Origin: Smittia aterrima
Lineage: Eukaryota; Arthropoda; Insecta; Diptera; Chironomidae
Direction of reading: 5' to 3'
Assembly: GCA_033063855.1 (NCBI GenBank)
Contig: CP093830.1
Location: 806,854-870,853, forward strand
Length of the DNA stretch: 64,000 bases
Under the pieces are notes generated by a model. It did no database searches. It was not told the origin of the DNA and saw nothing but the letters and a program-made list of their open reading frames with translations. Positions 1 to 11,735 of this stretch are shown here, piece by piece (the first letter of the stretch is position 1; each line of letters starts with the position of its first letter). The translations under genes and the position numbers were made by a program.

Positions 1-3000
1 CAAGCGATAACAATCAAGTTTCTTTCAACTCTTGATTCGAAGAAAATTATTTTTGTTCTCTTCTACTCCTCCAGCAAGCTAACCCATCATCATCAGACTT
101 CTCTCTCGCTTCTGCTTTTCATAATCGCTTCTTTTTTTTTGTCTTAAACAGTTATAATTTCTACGGCCTAGAGTTTTATAATGCCACATTTCTAAAGTTG
201 TTTTCATTACTCGCGCAGTTATTCTCTACCACAGCATCCACAAAGTGAATTGCATTAATCGACAACAATCATCCGTAACCCAATCAAACGAGTTGAAAAA
301 TTGCGTATTGATGGTGCTAATTAATTTAACATCGTTACACGGACAGGATTGAGAGATTGTCGGAATGTAAATTAACAATTATAATATGGATCGATACGGA
401 GAGACAGCGAGAAATACAAATGAATTGAGATAAGACTCGAATCATGCTCGATAATTAAAAGATCTAAACAAACTAGATGAATTCACAAGTTCATTCTGAG
501 TAAACAGAAATAGTTTATCTCAGTATTGAAGCTGGATCGCGCGTGTGAGATTTTTGCGAAAGCACTTCGTGCCGAGAGTGTCTGTCTTCGAACAATCCGA
601 TTCAAATGAGGCAAGTGATGAATGATAATAACCGTGAGCTTTTCTTTTTGCGCATTCTGCGCTTCATTCACCCGAAAAAAATATTGAAAAAAGAAGGAAA
701 GTCAATGTTTGACTTCGAGAGCGCAAAGAATTCAAATTGAATTTATGTTAAATTAAACTTTCGTCAATGTGAGCTTGGGAAAAAACAAAAAAGAATGTTA
801 CCAAATGATGACTGTTCACAAAAGGCAAGCACCAGTGAGCCGAAGAAAAGATCAAACAAAAATTCCAAGGCGAAATGTCGAAAAGTTACTTTTCTGCGCT
901 CGATTTTGTTCCAAAGGTGTAAACTTGTTGAAAACAAAACAAAACGCCCGACAACAGAATCACAGAAACGGGCTAGAAGATGGCAGCAAACAGAAAAATG
1001 TGGCAACGAGGCTCTCGACTGATGTAGAAATTAAATTAGACGAGATATCGGGCAAGAAATAGAAAAGAAACTTTAGAAGACGGCGACCGCGAAGAAGAAG
1101 AAGAGAGAAGGAAAGAAGTTCAAGAGAATCTTGATAAGTCTAAATGCGAGAAATTGGATTTCAGAGCTACTGGTGGCGATTTCAAGTGGCGGGAGTCGTG
1201 ACTTAGAGATAGGAATTTTAATTAACACAAAACTGCTTCATCAAAATCATCGCGAGAAATATTGATTTCAATTCATGAATGACTGTTAATAGAAGTGGAT
1301 AACCATAACCGAAGCAATGACATCAGTCAGTCTCTCTTCGCCATCAACTTTCAAGTAGATGAGAATGCAGTAGCAAGTAAATGGAACAAAGAAAAACCAA
1401 GCCTCGTTTTAAAGAAGCACAATAATTATCAAGATAACTTTTTAGCAATTATTCTCATGACTCTGCTCAGCAACTAAATTTAAATAATCATTACAATGTA
1501 ATTTAAAAAGCGAACTGTTAAAGCTTGAAGCTGCAACTATGTGTGTTCGCCGATATGTGAAATGAGTTTCAAAACTCAAATCAAAGTGAAAGTTTTTAGT
1601 TTTTGATGAAACACTGCATCATTTGTCAATTTAAACCTCAGCATATGGCGTAAAATCTCGATCAAGAGTCGATTGTTGGTGTGATTAATGTCGCAAGCCT
1701 TGAACCCAATTCAAACCTTCTGTGTTGCACTTTTCGCGCTCCACATTCATCAACAGCTCAACAGCAACGTGGACGAACATGAAGAAACAAATATTTTTCT
1801 TCTTTTCTGAATTCTTCCATCTCATTCGTCAACGTCCTTGAAGATTGGAAACGTCCTTGCCATGCACTGCGCTCGCCAGTTGCTCTCCGCTTTTCATGCG
1901 ATTCGTAGCGCTTTAATCGGATTTTCATGTTGTTGTTTTACTAAACAGCTTATCAGGGGCAAACGCTAATTTTTCTCACACTAAAAGACTTCAGCTTTAA
2001 TTACGCTTGCTGTAGCTGAACTAACACCCAATCCGCGATTGACATTCTTGTGCAATTTCCTCCAGCTCGGTAGAAAAAATTGCTGAAGCTAATTTTAGCT
2101 CTCTGGTTGAGAGTCGATCAAGCGAAAAACAAAATTCTTACGATAAATAGGAAAATTCATAGAATTTAATTAGTGTCGGCGACAAATTTCGCGTCTCCTT
2201 ACGTAATATGCCAAAACAAATATGCATTTCAACTTAGACTTTTGCCAGATAAAGAAACCAGTCGGTGCCCACACGAGAATGAGGAGGCATTAAAAAAAAC
2301 CAAATTCCTCATTTGTACATTGAGCGATCGTCAATAGAAGATATTTTTGAGATCTTGTCAAGAAATCGAAAGTCAAAAGAAAATTTCTTTCTTCAATCGA
2401 GCTCTCAAGAGCTTTCTTTTATATTCTTCGATTCACTTCTTAATTACAACAAGAGAATATTTTCTATTTCGGAGAACTTTGAAGTTTGGATTTAATTAAA
2501 ATTTAATTTGAAAAGATTGTAACTTGAACATGAAGTGAATATTTTAATTTAGATAGAAAAGATCAAAATGAAGATCAACTCAATTTTCGTCTCGCAATTG
2601 CTGGACTTCATTGTTATTAATTAGACACTCTTTATTGACTAGTAAGAGAAACTTTTTTTAACACAGAAAACATTTCTCAATGGTATCGTTAACTTTTTTC
2701 TTCCAAGAATTCTTTTTTTACCTTCTTCTTTGTTGGCGCTTTCCACAAAAAATAAACGAAAATCTTATGTTCTGTGTGAGTTTATGTATCCTTGAATATC
2801 CTTTCAAAGTTGCGTGAGAATATTTCAACTTCTCCACTATCATTAACTTCTATTCTCCCTCGATATTATATTGTTCACCATATGCGGCGCATAAATTAAA
2901 CACTCGATTCACTTGCAACGAAACGGAACGCGATCGGTAATTTAAAATCCTCGATAATCTCACATATAACTTTGTTTTAGACTCGCTTCTCGCATCACTA

Positions 3001-3939
3001 CATCATATTTCATCTTTCGTGGGCAAATATGTTTTTCTTATTCAATTTCTTATGATCCAATCAACAATTATTTTTTTCTCTTCACTTCTTTTGGGATTTT
3101 TTTTTTGTGTGTGCTTTGCTTTGTGTTAAGTTCACATCAACGATCAATAGCGAGAAGTCGACTGTCTGCAGAGACGAAAGAAAACATACTGAATGTTGCT
3201 GCTTTGGTGGAAACCGAAACGATCGGTGAGCGAGAGAAACAGCCAACAGAAAAAATTGTTGTAAGTATGAGTTTAAAATTGTTTGGGCGCATCGTTGGAT
3301 GATGTTTCACAATTTTCACCTTCGCTCATCATCATTCAGGTGCACTGCGCATTAATCTCTATTGGTATACGAGAATCGCGTGGGAATTGATTAGTTAATG
3401 AACCGTAATCTACCGCTAATGTTATTTGTGAATAAAATCAATCGATTGTGCAATTTTAAAACGAATCTGAGACACGGCCGGAGCAAGCTAAGCTGCTTAA
3501 CTTGTAAAACTAATGTTCTTAAGCCAGTTCCATCGATTAACTGATTGAATTTTTAATTGATCTGTCTGCTACTATTGTGTAGGCTGCTATCAAAAAGTCG
3601 ACATCAGCATTACTCATTTTATAATTGAATTAAATTCAATATTTTTGTTTACGAGATTGTGCTGTTTAATTAATGACTTTCTTGCTGATAATCTTTACTC
3701 ACCTTGATTCTTTGTTGAGATGAAATCTCTCACATTATCTTATCAGCAAATTTGTTTAGTATTTCCACTTGATTTAATGCTTGAACAGCTTAAAAATAAT
3801 TAATTTCAAATTTCACTGAAAAAGACTCCGCGGAGACAACTTCTTGAATGCCCTTTCGAAAACTTCGAAAACTCAATTCGAATAAACAAAAAAAAAAAGA
3901 TTTCGTCACTGTTTGCTGCGATTCAAATTATTTACAATC
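1..3939. other. Left flank without a supported gene
   Basis: I find no protein family, tRNA or repeat array here. The open frames (for example 769-1062 +, 1295-1477 +, 2313-2495 +) are short, AT-driven and low in complexity, with no recognisable domain. A purine-rich GAAGAA tract lies near 1092-1120. The strongest gene-like signal is an open stretch at about 3105-3259 that ends in an excellent splice donor (GTAAGTATGAG from 3260). It could be an untranslated first exon of the gene starting at 3940, or of a non-coding transcript. The rest could hold the promoter of a gene beyond the left edge. Confidence 0.4.
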
Positions 3940-4947
3940 ATGAGTAAGAACGAAGAAGTTAAGAATGACAAAGACTTGGACTGCTCTAATGCCGGTCGAG
4001 GTGTTTGGTTAGTGAAGGTCCCTAAGTACATTGCAAAGAAATGGCTAAAAGGTAAATTCGTCAATTCATGAAAACATTTTGAAAGCATTTTGTTTTCCTT
4101 GTCACTGTAAAGAAATATTAACAATCATGATATTTTAGCTCAAGGAGATGCTGAAGTAGGAAAACTAAAAATCATCAAACATCCAGGACAAAAATCACAA
4201 GTCACTCTATCGCTATCAGACTCGACCATGCAAATCGATGCTGACGAAGTCATTCCAAGAGATCATCGATTTGATGTTCAAGCAGTAAACAAACAAACTT
4301 TGGGAGTTTTTAGTCAAAGCAGTAAGTCGAAGATTCTAGCTTTGAGATCATTTCAATTTCATAATTCATTCTTTAGCCGATGCCGATAAATCAGACAAAA
4401 TTTTTATGGAAGGAACAATCGTAGAGAAGCTTGAATGTCGTCCATATGCAGACAAAGCTTATATGGCTATGAAATCTGCTTCAATTAAAGTTGCAGCTCA
4501 ACCTAAGCGAAGAGTGGAACAACTAGATAGTGTCGTCACCACATTCAAGCCAATCTCTGACCACAAACACAATGTGAGCATAACGTTAAAGTTTTTACCA
4601 AAACAAATATTACCGTTTCACTCTTTTAGATTGAGTACGAGAAAAAGAAGAAGAACGATGGTAAGAAATCTCGAACTGATAAGACAGCTGTTTTGGACAT
4701 GCTCTTCAACGCATTTGAGAAGCATCAGTATTACAACATCAAAGATCTAGTGGAAGTTACCAACCAACCAATCAGTTATCTCAAGGAAATTCTAAAAGAA
4801 TATTGTGTCTACAGCGTTAAGAACCCGCATAAGAACATGTGGAATCTCAAGCCAGAATATCGTCATTACTCAGACGACAAGAAAGATGAAAAGAAAAAGG
4901 AAGAGGACAAAGCTGACAAGATGAGCGACAGCGATGACGATTTTTAG
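3940..4947 (+). CDS. TfIIFbeta: General transcription factor IIF subunit 2 (TFIIF beta, RAP30)
   Basis: Four exons give 269 residues: 3940-4051, 4139-4321, 4377-4573, 4630-4947. All introns are GT-AG and the phases close. The N-terminus (motif GRGVWLVKVPKYIAKKWLKG) is the hallmark of the RAP30 domain that dimerises with TFIIF alpha. Exon 4 carries the C-terminal winged helix (VLDMLFNAFEKHQYYNIKDL, about residues 184 on), which contacts promoter DNA. The protein ends in an acidic tail (SDSDDDF). The family works in the nucleus: TFIIF escorts RNA polymerase II into the preinitiation complex. Length fits the family (about 250-280). The start is the first ATG of the conserved N-terminus. An AATAAA signal lies at 4976-4981. 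The mRpS14 stop is 47 bases downstream on the other strand, so the 3' ends converge. Confidence 0.95.
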
Positions 4948-4993
4948 TTAATTTCTTTATTATTTCTTTCTATAAAATAAAGTTATTAAACTT

Positions 4994-5408
4994 TTACCAC
5001 ATAGCTCTTTGCATACCCGACATTAAATTATAATCTGCGAGATGTCGGAAAACAATTCGACTAACGCGGAACTGCTTAACGCAACCACGGGGGCGAGAGG
5101 TGATTGCACAACGCTCTCGAATTCGAATAAAGCAAGAATCTCTCGGGAAGTTGTTGTGAAGTTCACTGCCAGCGGCTTTTCTTAGTTCGATAGGCAAAAC
5201 ATTGTTTTTCTTAACGGTGTTCAGACGGATACGATCGATTGCATGTTCCTTTGTTAACATTCGTCTCTTGTGATCTTTTATCATGTGCCAATTTGTCCAT
5301 TTATTTCTGACTTGTTGAAGCTGAAAATTTAGTTATTATTTGCAGTTCTTTTGGTTGTCTTCAAAATGGTTAACTTACCCCTGACAAACTGTTGGTTCCT
5401 TTTGTCAT
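4994..5408 (-). CDS. mRpS14: Mitochondrial small ribosomal subunit protein uS14m (MRPS14)
   Basis: Two exons on the minus strand give 118 residues: 5408-5379 (10 codons, MTKGTNSLSG) and 5320-4994. The donor GTAAGT and the acceptor TTTTCAG join in phase 0. The longest open frame alone starts inside exon 2 and would miss the N-terminus. The joined product has QVRNKWTNWH followed by the uS14m core: LPRDSC-like (FPRDSC), then TSRPRG, then RIVFRHLADYNLMSGMQRA and the terminal MW. This protein sits in the head of the mitochondrial 28S subunit near the decoding site. Its 3' end converges on TfIIFbeta. Its start lies 138 bases from the metaxin start on the other strand, which suggests a shared promoter for two mitochondrial genes. 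Confidence 0.93.
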
Positions 5409-5546
5409 CAAGCCATTGACAGCCTTTGATAAACAACTGGTGAAAGACATTTTTATTTTTCCTAAATTTTCAAGGAAAGTTCGAAAATTCGAAGGGCTTG
5501 TAACTAAATTTTTCGAAGCTTGTGCAATTTTTGATTTTCAATTAAA
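5409..5546. promoter_or_regulatory. Short bidirectional promoter between mRpS14 and metaxin-1
   Basis: Only 138 bases separate the two divergent start codons, so both core promoters and both 5' UTRs must lie in or overlap this stretch. No TATA box is evident. Both products act in mitochondria, so co-expression from one element is plausible, but that is inference from spacing. Confidence 0.5.
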
Positions 5547-6612
5547 ATGGAATTGTATGTCTATAAAGGAGAATATAAACTTCCATCAATTGACTTTGAT
5601 TGCTTGAGAGTCTTGGTAAGTGGAGATTTCATTGGTTTCTAGTTGTCGCTAAAGTTTTCATGTTTTTTTCAGACTTACTTCAAACTTGCTGATCTTCCGG
5701 TTTCAGTGAACTACTCGGCGAATCCATTCAAGTCAGACAATGGATTCCTACCTTACCTCGTAGAAAAGGGAAAGAAATACTGTGGATATGACAAGATCAT
5801 AAGTCACTTACATAAAAAGAAAGACTACACGCTCATCACTTCAGATCCACAATTGAGCTACCTGTACGAAAACCTTTACCCATTCTTCATGTACCAGCTA
5901 TTCGGAAACCCACAAAACATTGACGAGACGCGTACTCTTTACGCCTTGAGGACACCTTTCCCATTCAACTTCTACTGTCCAAGCAAATATGTTCGCAAGA
6001 CTGATGAAATATGTCAGAATGTTGCTGGATTTTCTCTTGAGGATCCAATCGACCAACACGACACTGCCGAGATGATTTTCAAAAGTAAAAAGTGTCTCAA
6101 CTGGATCAGCGAGAAACTAGGAAAGAATGAATTCTTCCTTGACGGAACAAAAAGTGAAGTTGATGCAACAATTTTCAGTTACCTCGCAATCATCCTAAAA
6201 TATCAGTTACCAAACAATCAACTTCAAGCTCATGCAAATCAGTGCGAAAATCTTGTCAAATATGTTCAAAATATCCTTACAAAGTTTTATAGCGAATCTG
6301 AACTGTTTGAAAGTCCTAAAGCCAAAGCGCAACAACAAAAGAAGGAACAAAAAGTCTTCACTGGTCAGGAAGATGAAGAGCCGAAAACAGTTGTCAGACG
6401 ACGGTACATCGTTTCTGGATTATTCGCCACAACTGCTATGATCAGCTACGCGTTTCTATCCGGGATTTTCAGCGTAATAACAATTCAGTTTACTAACCCG
6501 TCTTTCGTGTCTGAATAATTATAAATTTTAGATTCCACAAGGCGGTAATGCCAACGGCGAGAGGGAATCATTTGATTTTGAACTCAACGACAGACAGGAC
6601 GATGAAGAATAG
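5547..6612 (+). CDS. MTX1: Metaxin-1, mitochondrial outer-membrane import/assembly factor
   Basis: Three exons give 316 residues: 5547-5615 (MELYVYKGEYKLPSIDFDCL...), 5673-6473 and 6532-6612. The long open frame in exon 2 alone lacks the true N-terminus and reads past the third donor. The chain begins with the metaxin Tom37/GST-N-like segment (LPSIDFDCLRVLTYFKLADLP, split here by an intron). It continues with the GST-C-like helical domain (FPFNFYCPSKY; LDGTKSEVDATIFSYLAIIL). It ends with a C-terminal hydrophobic anchor at about residues 267-290 (GLFATTAMISYAFLSG) and an acidic tail. Metaxins sit in the outer membrane with the SAM complex and help assemble beta-barrel proteins; in animals they also act as kinesin adaptors. 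AATAAA is at 6674-6679. Confidence 0.93.
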
Positions 6613-6774
6613 ATTGCTTTCATCTCATTCCTGACTTTTATTTGTGCTCTTAGCGTTTCTTGATTTGGAAGATAATAAAGGATAGTTCTCAATTCAAAAC
6701 GCATTCGCTATGTATTTGCACAATAAATTTATTTGGATATTAAATGGACACTAAACGATGAAAAAATTTTGTCT

Positions 6775-8606
6775 TTAGGCATTAGATGCGCTATGGAATG
6801 CTTGCAGTGATCGAGAGTGTTTGAAAGGAACACCATTCGTCGCTGCAACAACTTCTTCAAGAAAACTCTCAGAGTTGTGAATTGTTGTGCCTCCGAGGAT
6901 GACTTTGAAGCCCATCTGGTTGAGCTGATGAACAGCAAAAGCTTCTTCGTATGTGGCACCGCCAATAATAAATACAATTACTTCTGTTGGAGGTCGACGG
7001 TAAGGAACTTCCGAGCTGATGAATGGATATTGCTGATCGATTGATCTTCCTTTGAAAATCTCCTCCAGCAACTCCTTTAACACGCAAACATGTTGCGTAT
7101 AAACATTTTCAACTCCTTTCAGACCTTTAATTAGGTTTCTTGTCAGTTTGGCAGCATCAATCTTAGACGAGTTGAAGAGTTCAGTTCTTGCATTTTGACT
7201 GATGTACTCTAGCATCTTAGGAACCAAATGAGTTCTTCCGCTGCGACTCTTCAATGCATTCAGGAGGCCAACAGTTCCACAATTGGCATGTCGCTCGTAT
7301 CTCATCGCGTAGATCAGAATCAGCCTCAATGCATCTTCTACATTGATGCGATCTTCCGCAACTAATTTCTTAACTTTTTGAAGCTGCGCCGAATGATCTG
7401 CTCTGCATGCCATGTCTTGTTCAAGTTCCGAAAGCTCAAGCAAAGATTTCTTTCCGATTTGCATTGACAGCTCACTAATCACCACCAGATGTTTGTTGAC
7501 AGTTCCCGACATTTTCTTGAATTGTGGGTAGCTCTCCACAAAACTTTTCATGTCAGCTATCGTCTCGATCTTCTTCTGCTCTTTCGCTCGTTTTTGAAAA
7601 GATTCAATTAAGTCGCGAATGGTTACGGCAATCTCACCGTAGTTGGAATATAAATTCTTAGAATAAAAATCATCCTGCTCTGCCGAAAGAACTACTTCCT
7701 TTAGCTCACTTGGCACCCCAGGAACTGCTGACAAGTCAACTCTGTTATTTCTGATGTACAACAACTGATGAACCATCGCTTGATAAGTCCATTGACTAAG
7801 AAGGGGAGTAATAGGATCATCTCGTCTATCAAGAATTAGAAGCAGTGGGGGAGGAATTCCATTCTCCGGTGGTCGAAAACTGAATAGAGCACTTTCCTTA
7901 TTCATAGTGTCAAAGACTCGTTTAGCAAGAGTCTGAGCTGGTTGGCTTCCATGTTTGTAGCGGATCGTTGGGCGTAGCTTAAGCGATAGCAAAACACCAA
8001 TAATTCCACTGACACTTCTTTCTAAAGCTTCGGTCTGCCAACTTAGAGAATGAAGACAACCAGGTAGTCCAAGAGAGAAGAGGGAACTGTTGATACTCAA
8101 ATAATCAGCGTAGATTTCTTTGACTTCGCGAACGGATTCGCTTTCATCGCACTCAGCTAATACTTTGATCTCAGTCCGAGGAATCACGTTACTAAAATCT
8201 AAATAATATTGTTGTGATTATTGTTTTAATAATATTTTAAGTAAGTTACTTACAGATAAAGTATGATCCATATTTAGGGCTTTTCAATTCATTTGAAAGT
8301 CTCATAATATTATCCCTGGTTGGTCTAATAAATACAATGCACTTAAGATACTTCAATCGCTCATTCGACCTTCCTGAATCGATTCGCTCAAACAAGTAAA
8401 CTTCCTTCTGCAACATATCGGTCTGACTAATTGCCATTGAGATAATCGACGTCTGCAATAATTTTTTTAACAAAATCAATAAAAACAAACCAGATTTCTT
8501 CAATTTGACTTACAGTTTCACGATCCATGAGAAGAATTTTCATTCCAGGACCAGCCTCTTCAATCATTTTATCGATGTACAACTGCACAGCTTTAATAAC
8601 ATTCAT
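6775..8606 (-). CDS. Vps45: Vacuolar protein sorting-associated protein 45 (Sec1/Munc18 family)
   Basis: Three exons give 571 residues, against about 570 in animals: 8606-8514, 8452-8254 and 8198-6775. Exon 1 encodes MNVIKAVQLYIDKMIEEAG, then PGMKILLMDRET, the SM-protein N-terminus. Exon 2 has LQKEVYLFERID and FIRPTRDN. Exon 3 has the domain 2/3 motifs LILDRRDDPITPLLSQWTYQ and, near the end, VIVFIIGGATYEEA. Vps45 is a cytosolic SM protein that binds the Tlg2/syntaxin-16 class SNARE and licenses fusion at the trans-Golgi and early endosome. The first exon is tiny and easily missed. The start codon is 153 bases from that of RpS8 on the opposite strand. Confidence 0.95.
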
Positions 8607-8759
8607 TTTACTGCTGTTTTAAAATGATTTGCGTTTTTTAAGTAAAAATATTTAGTTCGGAATTGTTCCACTGAGCGCTAGTAACGTTTTCAGGGTCAAA
8701 ACTACAAATTGCTTTCGAATTTTCTTGTCTCTCTCTTTTCTTTCGAAATTCCATAAAAG
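8607..8759. promoter_or_regulatory. Bidirectional promoter Vps45/RpS8 with a 5'TOP-like pyrimidine tract
   Basis: The two divergent start codons are 153 bases apart. On the RpS8 side, a pyrimidine run (CTCTCTCTTTTCTTTC) at about 8729-8744 lies 15-30 bases before the ATG. It looks like the terminal oligopyrimidine start of ribosomal-protein mRNAs, which couples their translation to growth signalling through TOR. The transcription start itself is inferred. Confidence 0.55.
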
Positions 8760-9884
8760 ATGGGTAAAGTTGTTCAAGATTTTAATTAATTTTCCCTGTT
8801 TTCCGGCATTTAAACGAATTAAAAATAAGTTTAATCGATGCATAACTATGATCTGCAGTCCCGAAACATGAAGTTTGATTGAAAAGACACATTTTAATCG
8901 TCACATTTCCAAATTGTTTTTCCGCACAGGTATTTCACGCGATTCGTTCCACAAACGACGAGCCACCGGTGGTAAGAAGGCTCAAATCCGCAAGAAGCGC
9001 AAGTATGAATTAGGTCGCCCACCAAGCAACACAAAGGTGAGTTATATTCTAATTTATCAAGCTTTTTCTGCATAAAACAATTGAAGACACGATTTCAAAT
9101 CTAACCTCAACTTTTTTGTTCACAATATTTTAGATTGGAGGACAACGTATCCACTTTGTCAGAACTCGCGGTGGAAACCGTAAATTCCGTGCTCTTCGTT
9201 TGGAAACCGGAAACTTCGCCTGGGCTTCCCAAGGAACAGCACGTAAGACCCGTGTTCTTGATGTTGTTTACAACGCATCAAACAACGAACTCGTTCGTAC
9301 CAAGACTTTGGTAAAGAATTGCATCATTACCATCGACGCAACTCCCTTCAAGCAGTTCTACGAGTCGCACTACTTGCTTCCTTTGGGACGCAGGAAGGAC
9401 GGAAAACAACTTCAACTCGCTGAAGGTGAAGAAGATCCGCTTTCAAAGAAGCGCGGAAAGGATGCATTGAAGAAGTACGAAGCCCGACAGAAATTCGCCA
9501 AGGTTGAACCTGCACTCGAGGAACAATTCTTGCAAGGACGTTTGTTGGGTAAGCATCAAAGATTGGAAAAGGTTGATCAGAGACTTAAATGATGACAACT
9601 CCTAAAGCGATCTGTAAACTTTTAAGACTTTCAACTCGTTTTGAGCCTGATCGTCTGCCTTATGGAAGTGAAAGCCTTAAGTTATAGTTACTCTGATTTA
9701 GTTCCTTTCAATCTTCTTTTATTAAGAGAACTTCTCGCAATGTGTAAAATTAATTTGAATTTGATTCTTTCTAGCCAACATCTCATCCCGTCCCGGACAA
9801 TGCGGTCGCGCTGATGGATACATTCTTGAAGGCAAGGAACTCGAGTTCTACGTTAAGAAGATTAAGTCGAAGAAATCGAAGTAA
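8760..9884 (+). CDS. RpS8: 40S ribosomal protein S8 (eS8)
   Basis: Four exons give 211 residues: 8760-8763 (ATGG only), 8930-9036, 9134-9548 and 9775-9884. The four-base first exon is needed to supply Met and the first base of Gly, giving MGISRDSFHKRRATGG. Family landmarks follow: KKRKYELGRPPSNTK, GGNRKFRALRLETGNFAW, and the terminal block SSRPGQCGRADGYILEGKE ending KKIKSKKSK. eS8 binds 18S rRNA in the body of the small subunit. The open frame at 9200-9592 runs past the real donor at 9549; the spliced chain continues in exon 4. AATAAA is at 9944-9949. The third intron hosts a box C/D snoRNA (9582-9703). Confidence 0.96.
9582..9703 (+). ncRNA. SNORD46-like: Box C/D snoRNA in RpS8 intron 3 (U46/SNORD46, yeast snR63-like)
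   Basis: The intron holds a perfect box C (ATGATGA, 9589-9595) and a box D (CTGA, 9693-9696). Flanks 9582-9588 and 9697-9703 can form a terminal stem with one U-U mismatch. The 13 bases just before box D (9680-9692, AGTTATAGTTACT) pair with the universally conserved 28S rRNA stretch AGUAACUAUGACU, with a single G-U wobble. Counting five bases up from box D selects the second A of GUAAC. That is the site I recall as yeast 25S Am2256 (snR63) and human 28S Am3739 (SNORD46). Human SNORD46 also lies in an RPS8 intron, so guide, target and host gene all agree. The roughly 120-base span is long for the class. A possible D' box lies at 9645-9648, with no target recognised. Confidence 0.8.
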
Positions 9885-10271
9885 ATGCATCAAAAACAAC
9901 TTTCCGAAGCGGTGTAAGAAACTTTACTTGTGAATGTTTCTTGAATAAAAAAACAGAAGAAGAAATTCACAAAAATGATTTGTTAATTTTATTGTTCCAG
10001 GGCAGCTTTGGAAAGCTTTAGAAAAGTATTATAATTTTGGTTGGATTTGCTAAATTATTTCAGGCTCCAATTAATCTAATCTGAGATTCAGTGCAGAATT
10101 GATACAAGTCAATGAACCCTACAACTACATCGAAATTCGAAATCATCTGAGTTGGACTTATTTCAATTCAGACAACTCGACTTCACAAAATTTTCCTTTA
10201 TTGTTATCAGTTGTTCTCCAATATTCAACGCGTAATAAACTTAAAAATCAAAAGTACACGAGACAATTTAA
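9885..10271. other. Spacer between RpS8 and AdipoR
   Basis: It holds the RpS8 3' UTR with its poly(A) signal at 9944-9949, then AT-rich DNA that must include the AdipoR promoter or 5' UTR. I see no further gene. Confidence 0.6.
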
Positions 10272-11735
10272 ATGTCAGCAAGAGTGAATTCTTCGCTTCC
10301 ATTGGGAGCTGAAGAATCAGATAATTACTTACGCAAAAGATTCCGTGATCCTTCTCCTGACGATTCACTTGAAGCTGCTGAGCTCTCTGATGCTCTATCC
10401 GAGGATGAAGATGTTCCTGGGTGTCCATTACCATCAACACCAGAGGACAATGATTTGCTAGAGGCTGAGGTAACATTTTATTGCACAACTTTCACCCTTG
10501 ACTTGAAATGCAATGGTTTCTCTTATCAACATTTTCATAATATCACGTCAACGTTATCTTTCATGCTAGATGACAGAGGTTCTAAAGGCTGGAGTTTTAT
10601 CAGATGAGATTGATCTCGCTGGCCTTGCCCATAACGCAGCCGAACAAGCTGAGGTCTTTGTTAGAAAAGTCTGGGAAGCTTCGTGGAAAGTCGTTCATTA
10701 CAAAAGCTTGCCTAAATGGCTTCAAGACAACGATTTCTTGCACAAGAGTCATCGCCCACCACTCGCATCATTTTCAGCTTGCTTCAAATCCATCTTCAGA
10801 CTTCACACAGAAACAGGCAACATCTGGTAAGTTCTCGAAAATTATCTTTGTAAACTTTACATAGAACTATGACGTCAATTTCAGGACTCATTTACTTGGT
10901 TGTGTAATGTTCATCGGCGCAGCCATGTATTTCCTTCTTCGTCCTGCGTGGGAAGTCAACTGGGAAGAAAAAATGATTTTCAGTGCTTTCTTCGTTGGTG
11001 CAATTCTCTGCCTTGGCTTCTCCTTTACTTTCCACACCGTCTCATGTCACTCAGAAGTCGTTGGTAAACTTTTTTCCAAGTGAGTCAACTTCTTATCTTT
11101 CTCTGTCCAGACAAATTAATCTTTGGACTTGAACCGACCTGCCCAATTCTTTTTAGATTGGATTATTGCGGAATTGCTATGCTGATCATGGGATCCTTTG
11201 TTCCTTGGCTGTATTACGGATTCTACTGTCATTACCAACCGAAGATTATCTACTTGACTGTTGTGACTGTTCTTGGATTTTTCTCCATTGTCACTTCGCT
11301 TTGGGATAAGTTCTCTACACCACAATTAAGACCAGTTCGTGCAGGAGTTTTCATGGCGTTCGGACTCAGTGGAGTGATTCCAGCAATTCACTACGTTTAC
11401 ATGGAAGGTTGGTTCAATGACTTCAGTCGTGCATCTCTCGGATGGCTCGTTTTGATGGGACTGCTTTATATTCTTGGCGCAATGTTCTATGCTCTTCGAA
11501 TTCCTGAACGTTGGTTCCCAGGAAAATTCGACCTTTGGGTGAGTAATGAGAGTGATAAGGTATTCGACTTTTATTGATTACAAAACATCTTCTTTTTTAG
11601 TTTCAATCACATCAAATTTTTCACGTTCTTGTGATTGCCGCTGCCCTTGTACATTTCCACGGTATTAGTGAAATGGCAATGAATCGAGTCTCTATGGGAG
11701 AATGCGATGTTCGCCATTCAGCAATTGCTTTGTAA
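10272..11735 (+). CDS. AdipoR: Adiponectin receptor (PAQR family seven-pass protein)
   Basis: Five exons give 388 residues: 10272-10469, 10570-10826, 10885-11079, 11157-11538 and 11601-11735. The N-terminal third is acidic and cytosolic (PSPDDSLEAAELSDALSEDE). The PAQR core begins with VVHYKSLPKWLQDNDFLHK, then RLHTETGNIWTHLLG. It continues through seven hydrophobic segments. Zinc-site residues are present: the His of SFTFHTVSCHS, and the two His of SHQIFHVLV near the end, with VHFHG following. In this family the N-terminus faces the cytosol and the core has ceramidase-type activity; in flies it affects insulin-cell output and germline stem cells. The C-terminus (RHSAIAL) is short and complete. 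An upstream non-coding exon is possible. Length is a little under recalled fly isoforms, mainly in the acidic N-terminus. Confidence 0.93.

Noticed and set aside
769..1062. 97-codon Lys/Gln-rich frame as a small gene
   Set aside because: Low complexity, no domain, overlapping frames on both strands, no splice or promoter context.
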